Source: Diplocloster modestus
GTDB taxonomy: Bacteria > Bacillota > Clostridia > Lachnospirales > Lachnospiraceae
DNA length: 64,000 bases
Direction: 5' to 3'
Assembly (NCBI RefSeq): GCF_019042245.1
Contig: NZ_JAHQCX010000028.1
Coordinates: 1-64,000, forward strand
Shown here: positions 47,100 through 54,831 of the stretch, piece after piece
Numbering within the stretch: the first letter of the stretch is position 1
Layout of the letters: each line of letters starts with the position of its first letter
Notes under the pieces: generated by a model
Seen by the model: only the letters and a program-made list of their open reading frames with translations
The model's database searches: none
Told to the model about the DNA's origin: nothing
Position numbers and translations under genes: made by a program

Positions 47100-48086
47100 T
47101 CATCCAGCCATCGCACTATACTTAACGATCAGAAGCTCCACACTGATTGTATCCGCCAGCTGACCGGTCTTTACAGCTTCTTCCATCTGGGCGCAGTCCT
47201 CTACCGCTTCCCGCAGTTGTTCCAGGGTAAACCGGCCTGTCTGGGCGGCGTATTTTTTGACTAGGAACGGGGCCAGGCCCGCCTGCTTTGCTATTGTGGA
47301 ACTGTCCAGGCCCAGGTTTTTCATGTTTTTCACCTGCATCAGCTGGTTGAACTGTCTGGAGATTAGAAACAGGATTCTCATGGGCGGCTCTTTTAACGCC
47401 AGCAGGTCATAATATAGCTTTAATGCTTTCTTTTGGTTCTGTTCTGTGACTGCGCCGATCATGTCGAAAATCTTGTTGGCGATCTGGGTGGTACAGATCT
47501 CTTCCACATCTTCATCACTGATCTCCGGCCGGTCCATGGTGTAGCAGATTAATTTTTCCAGTTCCTGACAGATGTTTTCCATGTCGGAGCCTGTCTTGCT
47601 CAAGAGGAGCTGCAGTGTAGCTTCCCGAATATTTTTTTGTTCCTTTTTAAGCATACCGGCTACCCAGCGGGCCAGTGTCCGATCATCCTGCCGGGTCATC
47701 TCGGCCGCGCGGCCTCTATCCTTAACCGCCTTAAAAAGCGCATTTCGCTTATCTACTTCCTCTTCTACAAAAACAAAATAGGTGAACTTAGGAAGTTCCT
47801 TTATATATTCTGCCATCTGGGGACTGGAACTCTTAAACCAACCGCTGTTCTCTATGATGATTAACCGGTGTTCCGCAAAAAACGGCATGGTTTCTGCCAA
47901 ATCGATCACTTCCCCCGGTGCTATGCCCTTTCCCTCAAAATAGGTGTAATTCATCGTGTCATCCGCCGGAAGGATGGCTTCATGGAGTTTGTCACGGTAC
48001 TGTTTCTTTAGATATGTCTCATCACCATAGAGCAGATATACTTGTTTCAGCTGCTGCGTTTTCATATCTTCGATAATATTTTTCAT
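47100..48086 (-). CDS. holA: DNA polymerase III delta subunit (HolA)
   Basis: Clamp-loader subunit that opens the sliding clamp. The 328-residue protein begins with the degenerate AAA+ domain (QVYLLYGDETYLKKQYRDKL near 15-34) and has the LLSKTGSDMENICQELEKL block near 163-181, then the C-terminal collar domain with LLALKEPPMRILFLISRQF. In Firmicutes holA usually follows comEC, as here (61-base gap), and often precedes rpsT, which is close by on the other strand. Confidence 0.93.
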   Translation of the reverse strand: MKNIIEDMKTQQLKQVYLLYGDETYLKKQYRDKLHEAILPADDTMNYTYFEGKGIAPGEVIDLAETMPFFAEHRLIIIENSGWFKSSSPQMAEYIKELPKFTYFVFVEEEVDKRNALFKAVKDRGRAAEMTRQDDRTLARWVAGMLKKEQKNIREATLQLLLSKTGSDMENICQELEKLICYTMDRPEISDEDVEEICTTQIANKIFDMIGAVTEQNQKKALKLYYDLLALKEPPMRILFLISRQFNQLMQVKNMKNLGLDSSTIAKQAGLAPFLVKKYAAQTGRFTLEQLREAVEDCAQMEEAVKTGQLADTISVELLIVKYSAMAG

Positions 48087-48146
48087 TTGATTTCACTCCG
48101 TTTCATCCGTGTTTGAATGTAACTGAATTCCATTATACTATAATTT

Positions 48147-50297
48147 TTAAGGGTTTTGAAGAAAAGTTTCCAACTTTAAGCTCCCATCTTTGATGCCGAC
48201 CGTGATCGCACCGCTTTGCATAGTGAGAAATGTACGGCACCCGATGGCGTTCAGGCGGTCTAGTGTCTCCTGATGCGGATGACCGTAGGAATTCCCGGCG
48301 CCACAAGAGATTAACGCCGCTTTCGGCATTGTTTTCTCAAGGAACTGTATACTTGTGGAAGTATTGGAACCATGATGCCCTGCTTCTAAGATATCGACCG
48401 GTAAAAGCTCGTTCAGGATCCGTTCCTCTCCCTCTTCTCCCAAATCACCGGTAAGCAGGAATCGGAACTGATCATATTGTACAGCCAGTACCACAGATCC
48501 GTCATTTCTATCCAAAGGCTGGTATCCACGAGAAGGATGCAGGCAATGGATAAAGAGTCCCCCCTGCTTTAGTTCCATTCCCTCAGCGATCATCCTCACT
48601 TCTATCCCGGCATCCTCCGCTAATTTTATCATTTCCATATAAGGCTCGTCCCGGCCAGCGATATCCGGCAGCAGAAGGCAGCGGATCGGATAATCCTGCT
48701 GCATCAGTTCGCGGATTCCCGAGATATGGTCGGCATCGGCATGTGTCATCAGCACGTAATCCAATTTTCGAATGCCCTGTGATTTCAGGAATGGCAGGAT
48801 CCGGTATTTGCCTACCTCTTTTACATCGGAACTTCCTGCATCCACCAGCATATGAAGCCCCTGCGACTGTATAAATATACCGTCACCCTGAGAGACATCC
48901 AGTGACACCAGTTCAAATTCGGGATTGCCCCGTCCGGTCAGAACCAAGAGCATGATACAAAACAGGACGGCCGGCAGTGTCTTTCGCAGCCCTTTATGGC
49001 TTATTTTTTTCCATAGAACCAGAATCAACAGACCAATCCCATAATATAGGATGATCCGGTTAATGGACGGCTTTCCGATTATGATATTATGGAAGGGGAG
49101 TTTTTCCGAACCGATACACAGAATATTATAGAATTCTAATATGTAATGAACGGGGGCGGCCAGGAAGCTGCCGGCCGCTACATTTATCATGCCCGCAAAA
49201 CCGCCCAGCAGGCCCATGAAAACAACCAAAGACATCAGAGGTATTACACAGAGATTCAGAAGGACAGAGTATAACGGAAATTCATAGAAGGATGACAGAA
49301 GGACCGGCATGCTCATAATCTGTACCGCAAGGCTTGCCTTCAACCCCTCCGCCACAGGATTCTTCCATGGAAGCAGCTCCTTTAACACAGGCATGAACAC
49401 TGCGATTCCAAGGACCGCGCCAAAGGACAGGAGGAAACCGGAATAAAACAGATAGTACGGATTATCCGCCAGGATCAGTATGGCCGCGAAGGCTGCCCCC
49501 GTACGCAGGTCATAAGTCCGTCCCAATATTTTCCCGGCGATCATAAGGCTGAACATCAATAGTGCCCGGGTAGCCGACACACTCTGGCCGGTCATCACTA
49601 CATAACTGCCCATCAGCGCGATACACAGAATTCCCGCCGTCCGCACCGGACATCGGATCTTTCTGAGGAAACCGAAAGCTGCCATGCCGATGATCGATAT
49701 ATGCAGCCCGCTAATGGCCAGGATATGGCTGATTCCGCCGCTCTGGTACCGTTCTTTGATTTGCGCATCCAGCTGTCCTTTTTCTCCCAGCAGCATGGCT
49801 CTTAGCACCTGACTGTCGGTTTCCAACAGCACCAGGTCCAGGGATCTGCTCATCCGCTCGCGGATCTGTGTGATCCCCTCCAGATAACGGTTATAATCAC
49901 CGTCTGTCAGGAAAGTTTCCTCCCCGTAGAGAAAGCCGTCTGTTTTCATAATCTTATAATAACCCGCCGCATCAAACTGTCCGGGATTCCCCGCAGGCTC
50001 AGGCCACTTTATTGTTCCCGACACGCGAACCGTACTTCCGATTTTCCAAAACGGATTTTCTTTGAGATATATTATTAATTTATGTAATGGGAATTTTTGA
50101 TTTTCTTCCAGAATGGAAGTGTGATTCAGATAGATCAGATACTTGTCGTTTTTTTCTTCGCGTCCGCAGACACGCCCCTGCACCGTAACCCGGGTACCGT
50201 CCGGGCAGGGAGGATCTTCCTTCTCCCTGCCATAAGTACCCAGCAGCACAATCAATGCGAAGGCCAGCGCCAGCAGACACATTGGCCGTTTTATCAT
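48147..50297 (-). CDS. comEC: DNA uptake channel protein ComEC
   Basis: Inner-membrane protein for passage of single-stranded DNA in transformation. Residues 1-190 hold membrane segments and an OB-like DUF4131 region, about 195-460 the competence domain (HILAISGLHISIIGMAAFGF, then GQSVSATRALLMF), and about 465-716 a metallo-beta-lactamase domain (LDVSQGDGIFI, MTHADADHISG, GHHGSNTSTS). All parts are present at 716 residues. Its start overlaps the end of the GerMN gene by 4 bases. Together with dprA it suggests a competence-like potential; no comG or pilus genes are seen here. Confidence 0.95.
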   Translation of the reverse strand: MIKRPMCLLALAFALIVLLGTYGREKEDPPCPDGTRVTVQGRVCGREEKNDKYLIYLNHTSILEENQKFPLHKLIIYLKENPFWKIGSTVRVSGTIKWPEPAGNPGQFDAAGYYKIMKTDGFLYGEETFLTDGDYNRYLEGITQIRERMSRSLDLVLLETDSQVLRAMLLGEKGQLDAQIKERYQSGGISHILAISGLHISIIGMAAFGFLRKIRCPVRTAGILCIALMGSYVVMTGQSVSATRALLMFSLMIAGKILGRTYDLRTGAAFAAILILADNPYYLFYSGFLLSFGAVLGIAVFMPVLKELLPWKNPVAEGLKASLAVQIMSMPVLLSSFYEFPLYSVLLNLCVIPLMSLVVFMGLLGGFAGMINVAAGSFLAAPVHYILEFYNILCIGSEKLPFHNIIIGKPSINRIILYYGIGLLILVLWKKISHKGLRKTLPAVLFCIMLLVLTGRGNPEFELVSLDVSQGDGIFIQSQGLHMLVDAGSSDVKEVGKYRILPFLKSQGIRKLDYVLMTHADADHISGIRELMQQDYPIRCLLLPDIAGRDEPYMEMIKLAEDAGIEVRMIAEGMELKQGGLFIHCLHPSRGYQPLDRNDGSVVLAVQYDQFRFLLTGDLGEEGEERILNELLPVDILEAGHHGSNTSTSIQFLEKTMPKAALISCGAGNSYGHPHQETLDRLNAIGCRTFLTMQSGAITVGIKDGSLKLETFLQNP

Positions 50298-51271
50298 TTT
50301 TTATTTGTCACCCCTTTTGACGAATCCATCTGGCTGTCCTTGATCAGGGTGTCCTGCGACTCGATCAGGTCCAGATTTCGCTCAAACGGTGATTCCAGAC
50401 TGATACTCTCCCGGAATTTTACATCCGTCTTTCCGTTAATGGAGAACTGCACCTTACTGATATTGGACAGCTCCGTAAGAGAATTTACGATGGAATAGAC
50501 CGGCAGCATGTCAGATATCTCATATGGATTATCCAAAAATTTTTCGTCCAGATTCACATAACAGGTTCCGTCTTTCGTGGAAATACCCAGTATCTTAGTC
50601 TCGGGAGGAATCGTGGTGTACGCCTTTGATCCTTCTTTCGGTCCCTGGATCAGCTGTTCCACGATCAGCTTTTCCATGGAAATATTGCCGCTGTAAGTCT
50701 TCGTCGGCTTGGTCGTCACCAGCTTATCCCCGCTTTTGTTGGCATAGTATAAGGTAAGTGTGGCCCGCTTATAGGCATTGATCTCCGCCCCGGGGTTATC
50801 CACAAAGCTGTCCGCCGACATAATTCCAACCGGATTCGCATTGGCGTCTAAAAGCGGATTGCCATTTACCGTAAACGTAATATTCTTGACCCCCTGTACC
50901 TGGGTCAGGGTTCTCACCACAGCCGCCCTGCATAAGACCTCCCGGATACTGGACATCTCATGATAATTCTCGCTGAAATCCAAGTACAGCTGATTTTCAT
51001 CCATAGTGGGCTGTCCAATCACGATACCCGAAGGTATAGCCGCCTTATACTCCGCGTCCTCGGGTACGTTCTGCAGCTGCACCAGCAGTTCCTCCACCAG
51101 TTTTAACGTATCTTCACCTTTGATCTCAAAGGGCTCCGGCACCAACGCCGTCTCATCCTTATTTACATAAAACACGGCCTTCTGACCGGCTTCCCTCTCC
51201 TGCTCCCCGCAGGCACTTAAGAGGAAAGCCATGATCAGCAGCAGACCGATTATTCCAGCCTTTTTTTGCAT
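50294..51271 (-). CDS. GerMN-domain lipoprotein
   Basis: Secreted lipoprotein (325 residues, lipobox LLSAC at about 17-21) with two GerMN domains at about 50-160 and 190-300. Both show the typical pairing of a strand-rich block with IPSGIVIG or IPPETKILG followed by LYLDFSEN or CYVNLDEKF. In B. subtilis GerM is needed for engulfment and germination. Here it lies 10 bases downstream of a histidine kinase and is coupled to comEC, an arrangement that points to envelope stress or sensing as much as to germination. Confidence 0.88.
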   Translation of the reverse strand: MQKKAGIIGLLLIMAFLLSACGEQEREAGQKAVFYVNKDETALVPEPFEIKGEDTLKLVEELLVQLQNVPEDAEYKAAIPSGIVIGQPTMDENQLYLDFSENYHEMSSIREVLCRAAVVRTLTQVQGVKNITFTVNGNPLLDANANPVGIMSADSFVDNPGAEINAYKRATLTLYYANKSGDKLVTTKPTKTYSGNISMEKLIVEQLIQGPKEGSKAYTTIPPETKILGISTKDGTCYVNLDEKFLDNPYEISDMLPVYSIVNSLTELSNISKVQFSINGKTDVKFRESISLESPFERNLDLIESQDTLIKDSQMDSSKGVTNKK

Positions 51272-51281
51272 TCTATCCCTC

Positions 51282-52706
51282 CTAAGCGATATAATTAAGC
51301 GGTACCCGCACCGTAAATGTAGTTCCTTCGTTCTCTTTACTGTACACTTTGATGGCTCCCCGGTGCATCAGGATCGCACTGCGGGTAATCGCAAGGCCCA
51401 GACCGGTTCCTCCGATTTCTCTGGATCGTGATTTGTCCACACGGTAAAATCTCTCAAAGATATGTTCTACGGATTCCTCCGGTATGCCCATTCCGGAATC
51501 CGAAACCTTCACATAGAAATATTTGTGATCCGCATTGAGGGAAACATGAACCCAGCCGTTGTCAATGTTATATTTGATCGCATTCTCCACCAGATTGGAA
51601 AATGCGAGACTTAGCTTCACCTCATCGATCTCCGCGGTCACCGGACGGAAGCTTTCAAATACCAGCTCAATGTTCCGCTGCGCCGCGATGGGTCTTAGCC
51701 GTTTCAGGATCGATTCCAGCATCTCATTGATATTTACCGGTGCTATATTCAGATCCGACGCCTTCTTATCCAGCTTTACCAAGGACAGCAGGTCGGATAT
51801 AATCTGACTCTCCCGGTCGATCTCCTGGGCGATATCCCCCATAAACTCCTTATAAAGCTCCACCGGCACATCCTCCTGCATCAGAAGCGAATCCGCCAGA
51901 ACCTTCATGGAGGTAATGGGTGTCTTTAACTCATGGGACACGTTGGATACAAATTCCTGCCGGCTGTCATCCAGCACCTTCATATGAGCCAGCATCCGGT
52001 TAAAGGCTTCGGCCAGCTGCTCCGTCTCCACATAACCCGGGATAGACAGTTTATTCTCATCCCCATATCCCTCGCTCACCTCTTCGATCGAGTGGGTTAC
52101 CTGACTGAACGGCCTCACAAAAAAGCTGGCCAGATACACCGCGATCATGAGGATCACTGCTGAAATCGCGATCACCAGCACCAGCGATTTGCTCCCCAGT
52201 ACATCCAGGTTGTCCATGATACTGTCCGTAGACACACTGGTTATCATCACCCCGATCACCTCTTTACTGGTCTGATCCTTAATCGGAACGGTCAGCTCTA
52301 TGTAGTGATTATCGGGATCATAATTAACGATATTCTCCCCCTTAAAGCACCGAAACACTTCTTCAGAGACAATGGTTTTAGCCTCATCCAGCCCATAGGT
52401 GTCCTTAATAATCTTAAAATTCCGGTCCGTAATCAAGATCCGTCCATCGTACATATTCGACAGCTGATCCAACTGCCCATTGATCACTTCCGACGACTGA
52501 TCCAGCATATAATCTGACGAGATCAACTGATTACTCAATATCATCAGCTGATTCTGCACGTCCATCCCGCGCACCGAAACAGCCCTGTCCTCATAGCTGT
52601 TCAAAATCCCGTTCCTCAAAATAATGCAGGGAATAATTCCAACCGCCAGCAGAAACAGGAAAATCCGCACCCGAAGGCTGCGGAATATTTTCGCACCAAA
52701 CTTCAA
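51282..52706 (-). CDS. Sensor histidine kinase (WalK/PhoR type), no adjacent response regulator
   Basis: Membrane sensor of 474 residues. Two membrane segments (about 13-31 and 173-195) enclose a ~140-residue extracellular sensor, then a HAMP linker, HisKA with His258 in SNVSHELKTPITSM, and a complete ATPase with NLVENAIKYN (N box), DSGMGIPEESVEHIF and GGTGLGLAI. A cognate regulator gene is normally next to such kinases; here the 706 upstream bases hold only long hairpins A6 and A7, so the partner is elsewhere or was lost. Operon with the GerMN lipoprotein and comEC. Confidence 0.93.
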   Translation of the reverse strand: MKFGAKIFRSLRVRIFLFLLAVGIIPCIILRNGILNSYEDRAVSVRGMDVQNQLMILSNQLISSDYMLDQSSEVINGQLDQLSNMYDGRILITDRNFKIIKDTYGLDEAKTIVSEEVFRCFKGENIVNYDPDNHYIELTVPIKDQTSKEVIGVMITSVSTDSIMDNLDVLGSKSLVLVIAISAVILMIAVYLASFFVRPFSQVTHSIEEVSEGYGDENKLSIPGYVETEQLAEAFNRMLAHMKVLDDSRQEFVSNVSHELKTPITSMKVLADSLLMQEDVPVELYKEFMGDIAQEIDRESQIISDLLSLVKLDKKASDLNIAPVNINEMLESILKRLRPIAAQRNIELVFESFRPVTAEIDEVKLSLAFSNLVENAIKYNIDNGWVHVSLNADHKYFYVKVSDSGMGIPEESVEHIFERFYRVDKSRSREIGGTGLGLAITRSAILMHRGAIKVYSKENEGTTFTVRVPLNYIA

Positions 52707-52843
52707 TCTGGAAATGGGTACCCACTCCTTAATCTAACAGGAGACCCGGATCCCGAGCCTCCCGCCTTTTTAATTCCCATTTATTTTACCATGATTATAC
52801 TGGCTGGTCAAATACTTTTGCCGGGGGAATTTGGGTGATAATG

Positions 52844-53160
52844 CTTGAGGGGGCGGAGCGGAAAGCCGGGGGATTTGGGGCGGCCTTTTCCTCTGCCGTC
52901 GGGGCGGGATCTCTTCGGGGGCAGGAAACTTCGAGGAACCTTTGAATTTCTAAATAGGCCAGCATTTTTGCCAGGACAGTCAGGGGCCGCGCAAACTCGC
53001 ATCCGCTCAGACAGTGCGTGGCCCCTGACTTGGCAAAAATCCTGCCCTATAAGAAATTTCAAAGACCTCTCAATGTTTCCTGTCCCCGAAGAGATCCCGC
53101 CCCGACGGCAGAGGAAAAGGCCGCCCCAAATCCCCCGGCTTTCCGCTCCGCCCCCTCAAG
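52844..53160 (+). repeat. LIR-A long hairpin copy A6 (divergent)
   Basis: A 317-base inverted repeat with arms of roughly 145 bases. The outer ~85 bp (CTTGAGGGGGCGGAGCGGAA facing its complement) has about one mismatch. The middle differs from A2-A5 yet keeps TTCG opposite CTCAA, a one-sided bulge (GGAC), and AAACTC / TCAGACAGT around a short GC/GC apex. Keeping only these loops while all stems differ is the best sign that the loops matter. It lies in the 706-base gap 52707-53412 with A7. Confidence 0.85.
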
Positions 53161-53284
53161 CCCAACAACCCGACCGTATTAGCGTGAATGGTACCTAACC
53201 CGGATTCACCGGAACCAAATTTTTGCCATTTTGTGCAGAAAATCATTTATAAGTTACTAAAAACTCATGGCCGGCTGATAAGCA

Positions 53285-53386
53285 GGAAGGGCAAGGTTCT
53301 GGAGGAGCGCCCCGTTCTGGCCGGGCAGCCTTCCTGGGGAGACTGTCCGGCCAGAACGGGACGCACCTCCAGAACCTTGCCCTTCC
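53285..53386. repeat. Related long hairpin A7 behind the deoC-like gene
   Basis: A 102-base hairpin: a 21-bp perfect stem starting GGAAGGGCAAGG, an internal loop (AGCG opposite ACGCA), a 14-bp perfect stem CCCGTTCTGGCCGG / CCGGCCAGAACGGG and a 22-base apex containing GACTGTCC. Weaker pairing continues outwards (GGCC, then ACTAAA/TTTAGT). It ends 26 bases from the deoC stop. It shares the style of LIR-A but not the AAACTC loop, so membership is uncertain. Confidence 0.6.
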
Positions 53387-53412
53387 GGCCCTTTAGTTCC
53401 CCTTCAGTTTTC

Positions 53413-54093
53413 CTAATACCCTACGGAATCGTCAGCTTCTCCTCCCCCGCAGATAACACGGGTCGAATTACAGCCTACGCCCAGCCGGTCGACACCCATC
53501 TCTACATATTTGAGGGCTGTCTCCAGGTTGCGGATTCCGCCTGAGGGTTTTACTTTGATTCTGCCGCGAGCGGTGTCCAGCATGGTCTGGACCGCTTCTA
53601 CGGTAGCGCCTTCGCCGTGAAAACCGGTGGAGGTTTTTACAAAGTCAGCGTGAGCACGAATGCTGCACTCGGTGGCTTCGGCAATCTGGTCCTGGGTGAG
53701 CTGGCTGGTTTCCAGGATTACTTTAACTATGGCGCCGTTTTGGTGGGCAGCCTTCGTGACTGCCTCGATTTCTTCTTCTACTTTGTCCCAGGCTCCGGAA
53801 CGGGCGAATCCGTAATTCATTACCATGTCCACTTCTACGGCCCCCTGTTTCGTATAGATGTCGGCCAGGGCAGCTTTGGCTTCCTTTCCACCATGGCCGT
53901 GAGGGAAGTCCAGTACACAGCAGACTTCTGTGTTGGTTCCCTGGCACATTTCAACTGCCATTTTGATGTCGCAGCCTCTGACACATACGGTCTTGGTCTC
54001 ATAGTGGATAGCTTCTGCGATGGATGCTTTCACTTCTTCTATTGTCATTTCCGGGTTCAGGATTGCATGATCCAGATATCTGTTTATTTCCAT
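53413..54093 (-). CDS. deoC: DeoC/LacD-type class I aldolase (deoxyribose-phosphate aldolase family)
   Basis: TIM-barrel aldolase that in the classical case splits 2-deoxyribose 5-phosphate into glyceraldehyde 3-phosphate and acetaldehyde. MEINRYLDHAIL matches the family start (D-H-x-x-L). The Schiff-base lysine lies in ADFVKTSTGFHGEGAT near 146-161 and the second lysine in IKVKPSGGIRN near 176-186. Length 226 fits. It is the last gene of the sugar cluster, 63 bases after the Rpe/AlsE-like gene. No deoB or pdp gene is present, so its substrate may be a sugar phosphate other than that from nucleosides. Confidence 0.9.
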   Translation of the reverse strand: MEINRYLDHAILNPEMTIEEVKASIAEAIHYETKTVCVRGCDIKMAVEMCQGTNTEVCCVLDFPHGHGGKEAKAALADIYTKQGAVEVDMVMNYGFARSGAWDKVEEEIEAVTKAAHQNGAIVKVILETSQLTQDQIAEATECSIRAHADFVKTSTGFHGEGATVEAVQTMLDTARGRIKVKPSGGIRNLETALKYVEMGVDRLGVGCNSTRVICGGGEADDSVGY

Positions 54094-54156
54094 TGTTTAT
54101 AAACCTGCTTTCTATATTCTATAATTGGTTATTGGGTTTCTGGTGTTGCGTTTGAA

Positions 54157-54831
54157 TTATTGCTTCATGGCGTCGAGCATGGCCTGAGCGCATTCTTTTA
54201 CAGATCTGCCTTTCAGGAAAAGGCCGGAGGTTCCTCCGATCAGCATGCCGGCGCCGTGCTTTACCAGGGTGGGGATGGTTTCTGTATTTACATTACCGTC
54301 GGCAACGATCTTTGTATCAATGCCGTGTGCGTCCAGCATCCCGCGCAGAGCCGACATCTTTTCAAAGGCGGCCGGCTGTATTTTCTGGCCGGAAAACCCG
54401 GGATTTACTGTCAGCTTGATGATGTACTCAGCTTCTTCCATAGCCGGCAGCATGTCTTCGGTAGCTATGGTCTCACTTCGCAGCGCCAGGGCCGGCTTTG
54501 CTCCCAGTTTGCGGATATAGCGGAAGGCTTCCATCAGGTCTTTTGTTCCCTCCGGATGTATGGTTATAATGTCTGCTCCTGCTTCGATGAATTGGGCTAT
54601 GTACAACTCCGGCTCATAGACCGCCAGATGAACTTCGATGGGCAGCTCGGTATGAGGGCGCATCATCTGCAGGGTGGGAAGCCCCAGGATCAGACACTGG
54701 TTAAATCTGCCGTCCACCACGTCATAGTGCATGAAATCAATGGGCGCCTCATGGATTTCCTTAAATTGGCGCTCCAGATTGTAGAGATCAAAACAGGAGA
54801 CAGATCCCCCTAAGATGTAATTGTTCTTCAT
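54157..54831 (-). CDS. Ribulose-phosphate 3-epimerase-family protein (Rpe/AlsE-like)
   Basis: TIM-barrel epimerase of 224 residues. HYDVVDGRFNQC near 35-46 holds the metal-binding His/Asp pair, EVHLAVYEPE near 66-75 the next His, LTVNPGFSGQ near 139-148 the flexible loop, and IVADGNVN near 177-184 the second catalytic Asp. In true Rpe the first motif is usually MDGHFVPN, so the divergence suggests an AlsE-like enzyme acting on another ketose phosphate such as allulose 6-phosphate. It overlaps the ROK-like gene by 4 bases (coupled translation). The specificity is inference from context. Confidence 0.82.
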   Translation of the reverse strand: MKNNYILGGSVSCFDLYNLERQFKEIHEAPIDFMHYDVVDGRFNQCLILGLPTLQMMRPHTELPIEVHLAVYEPELYIAQFIEAGADIITIHPEGTKDLMEAFRYIRKLGAKPALALRSETIATEDMLPAMEEAEYIIKLTVNPGFSGQKIQPAAFEKMSALRGMLDAHGIDTKIVADGNVNTETIPTLVKHGAGMLIGGTSGLFLKGRSVKECAQAMLDAMKQ

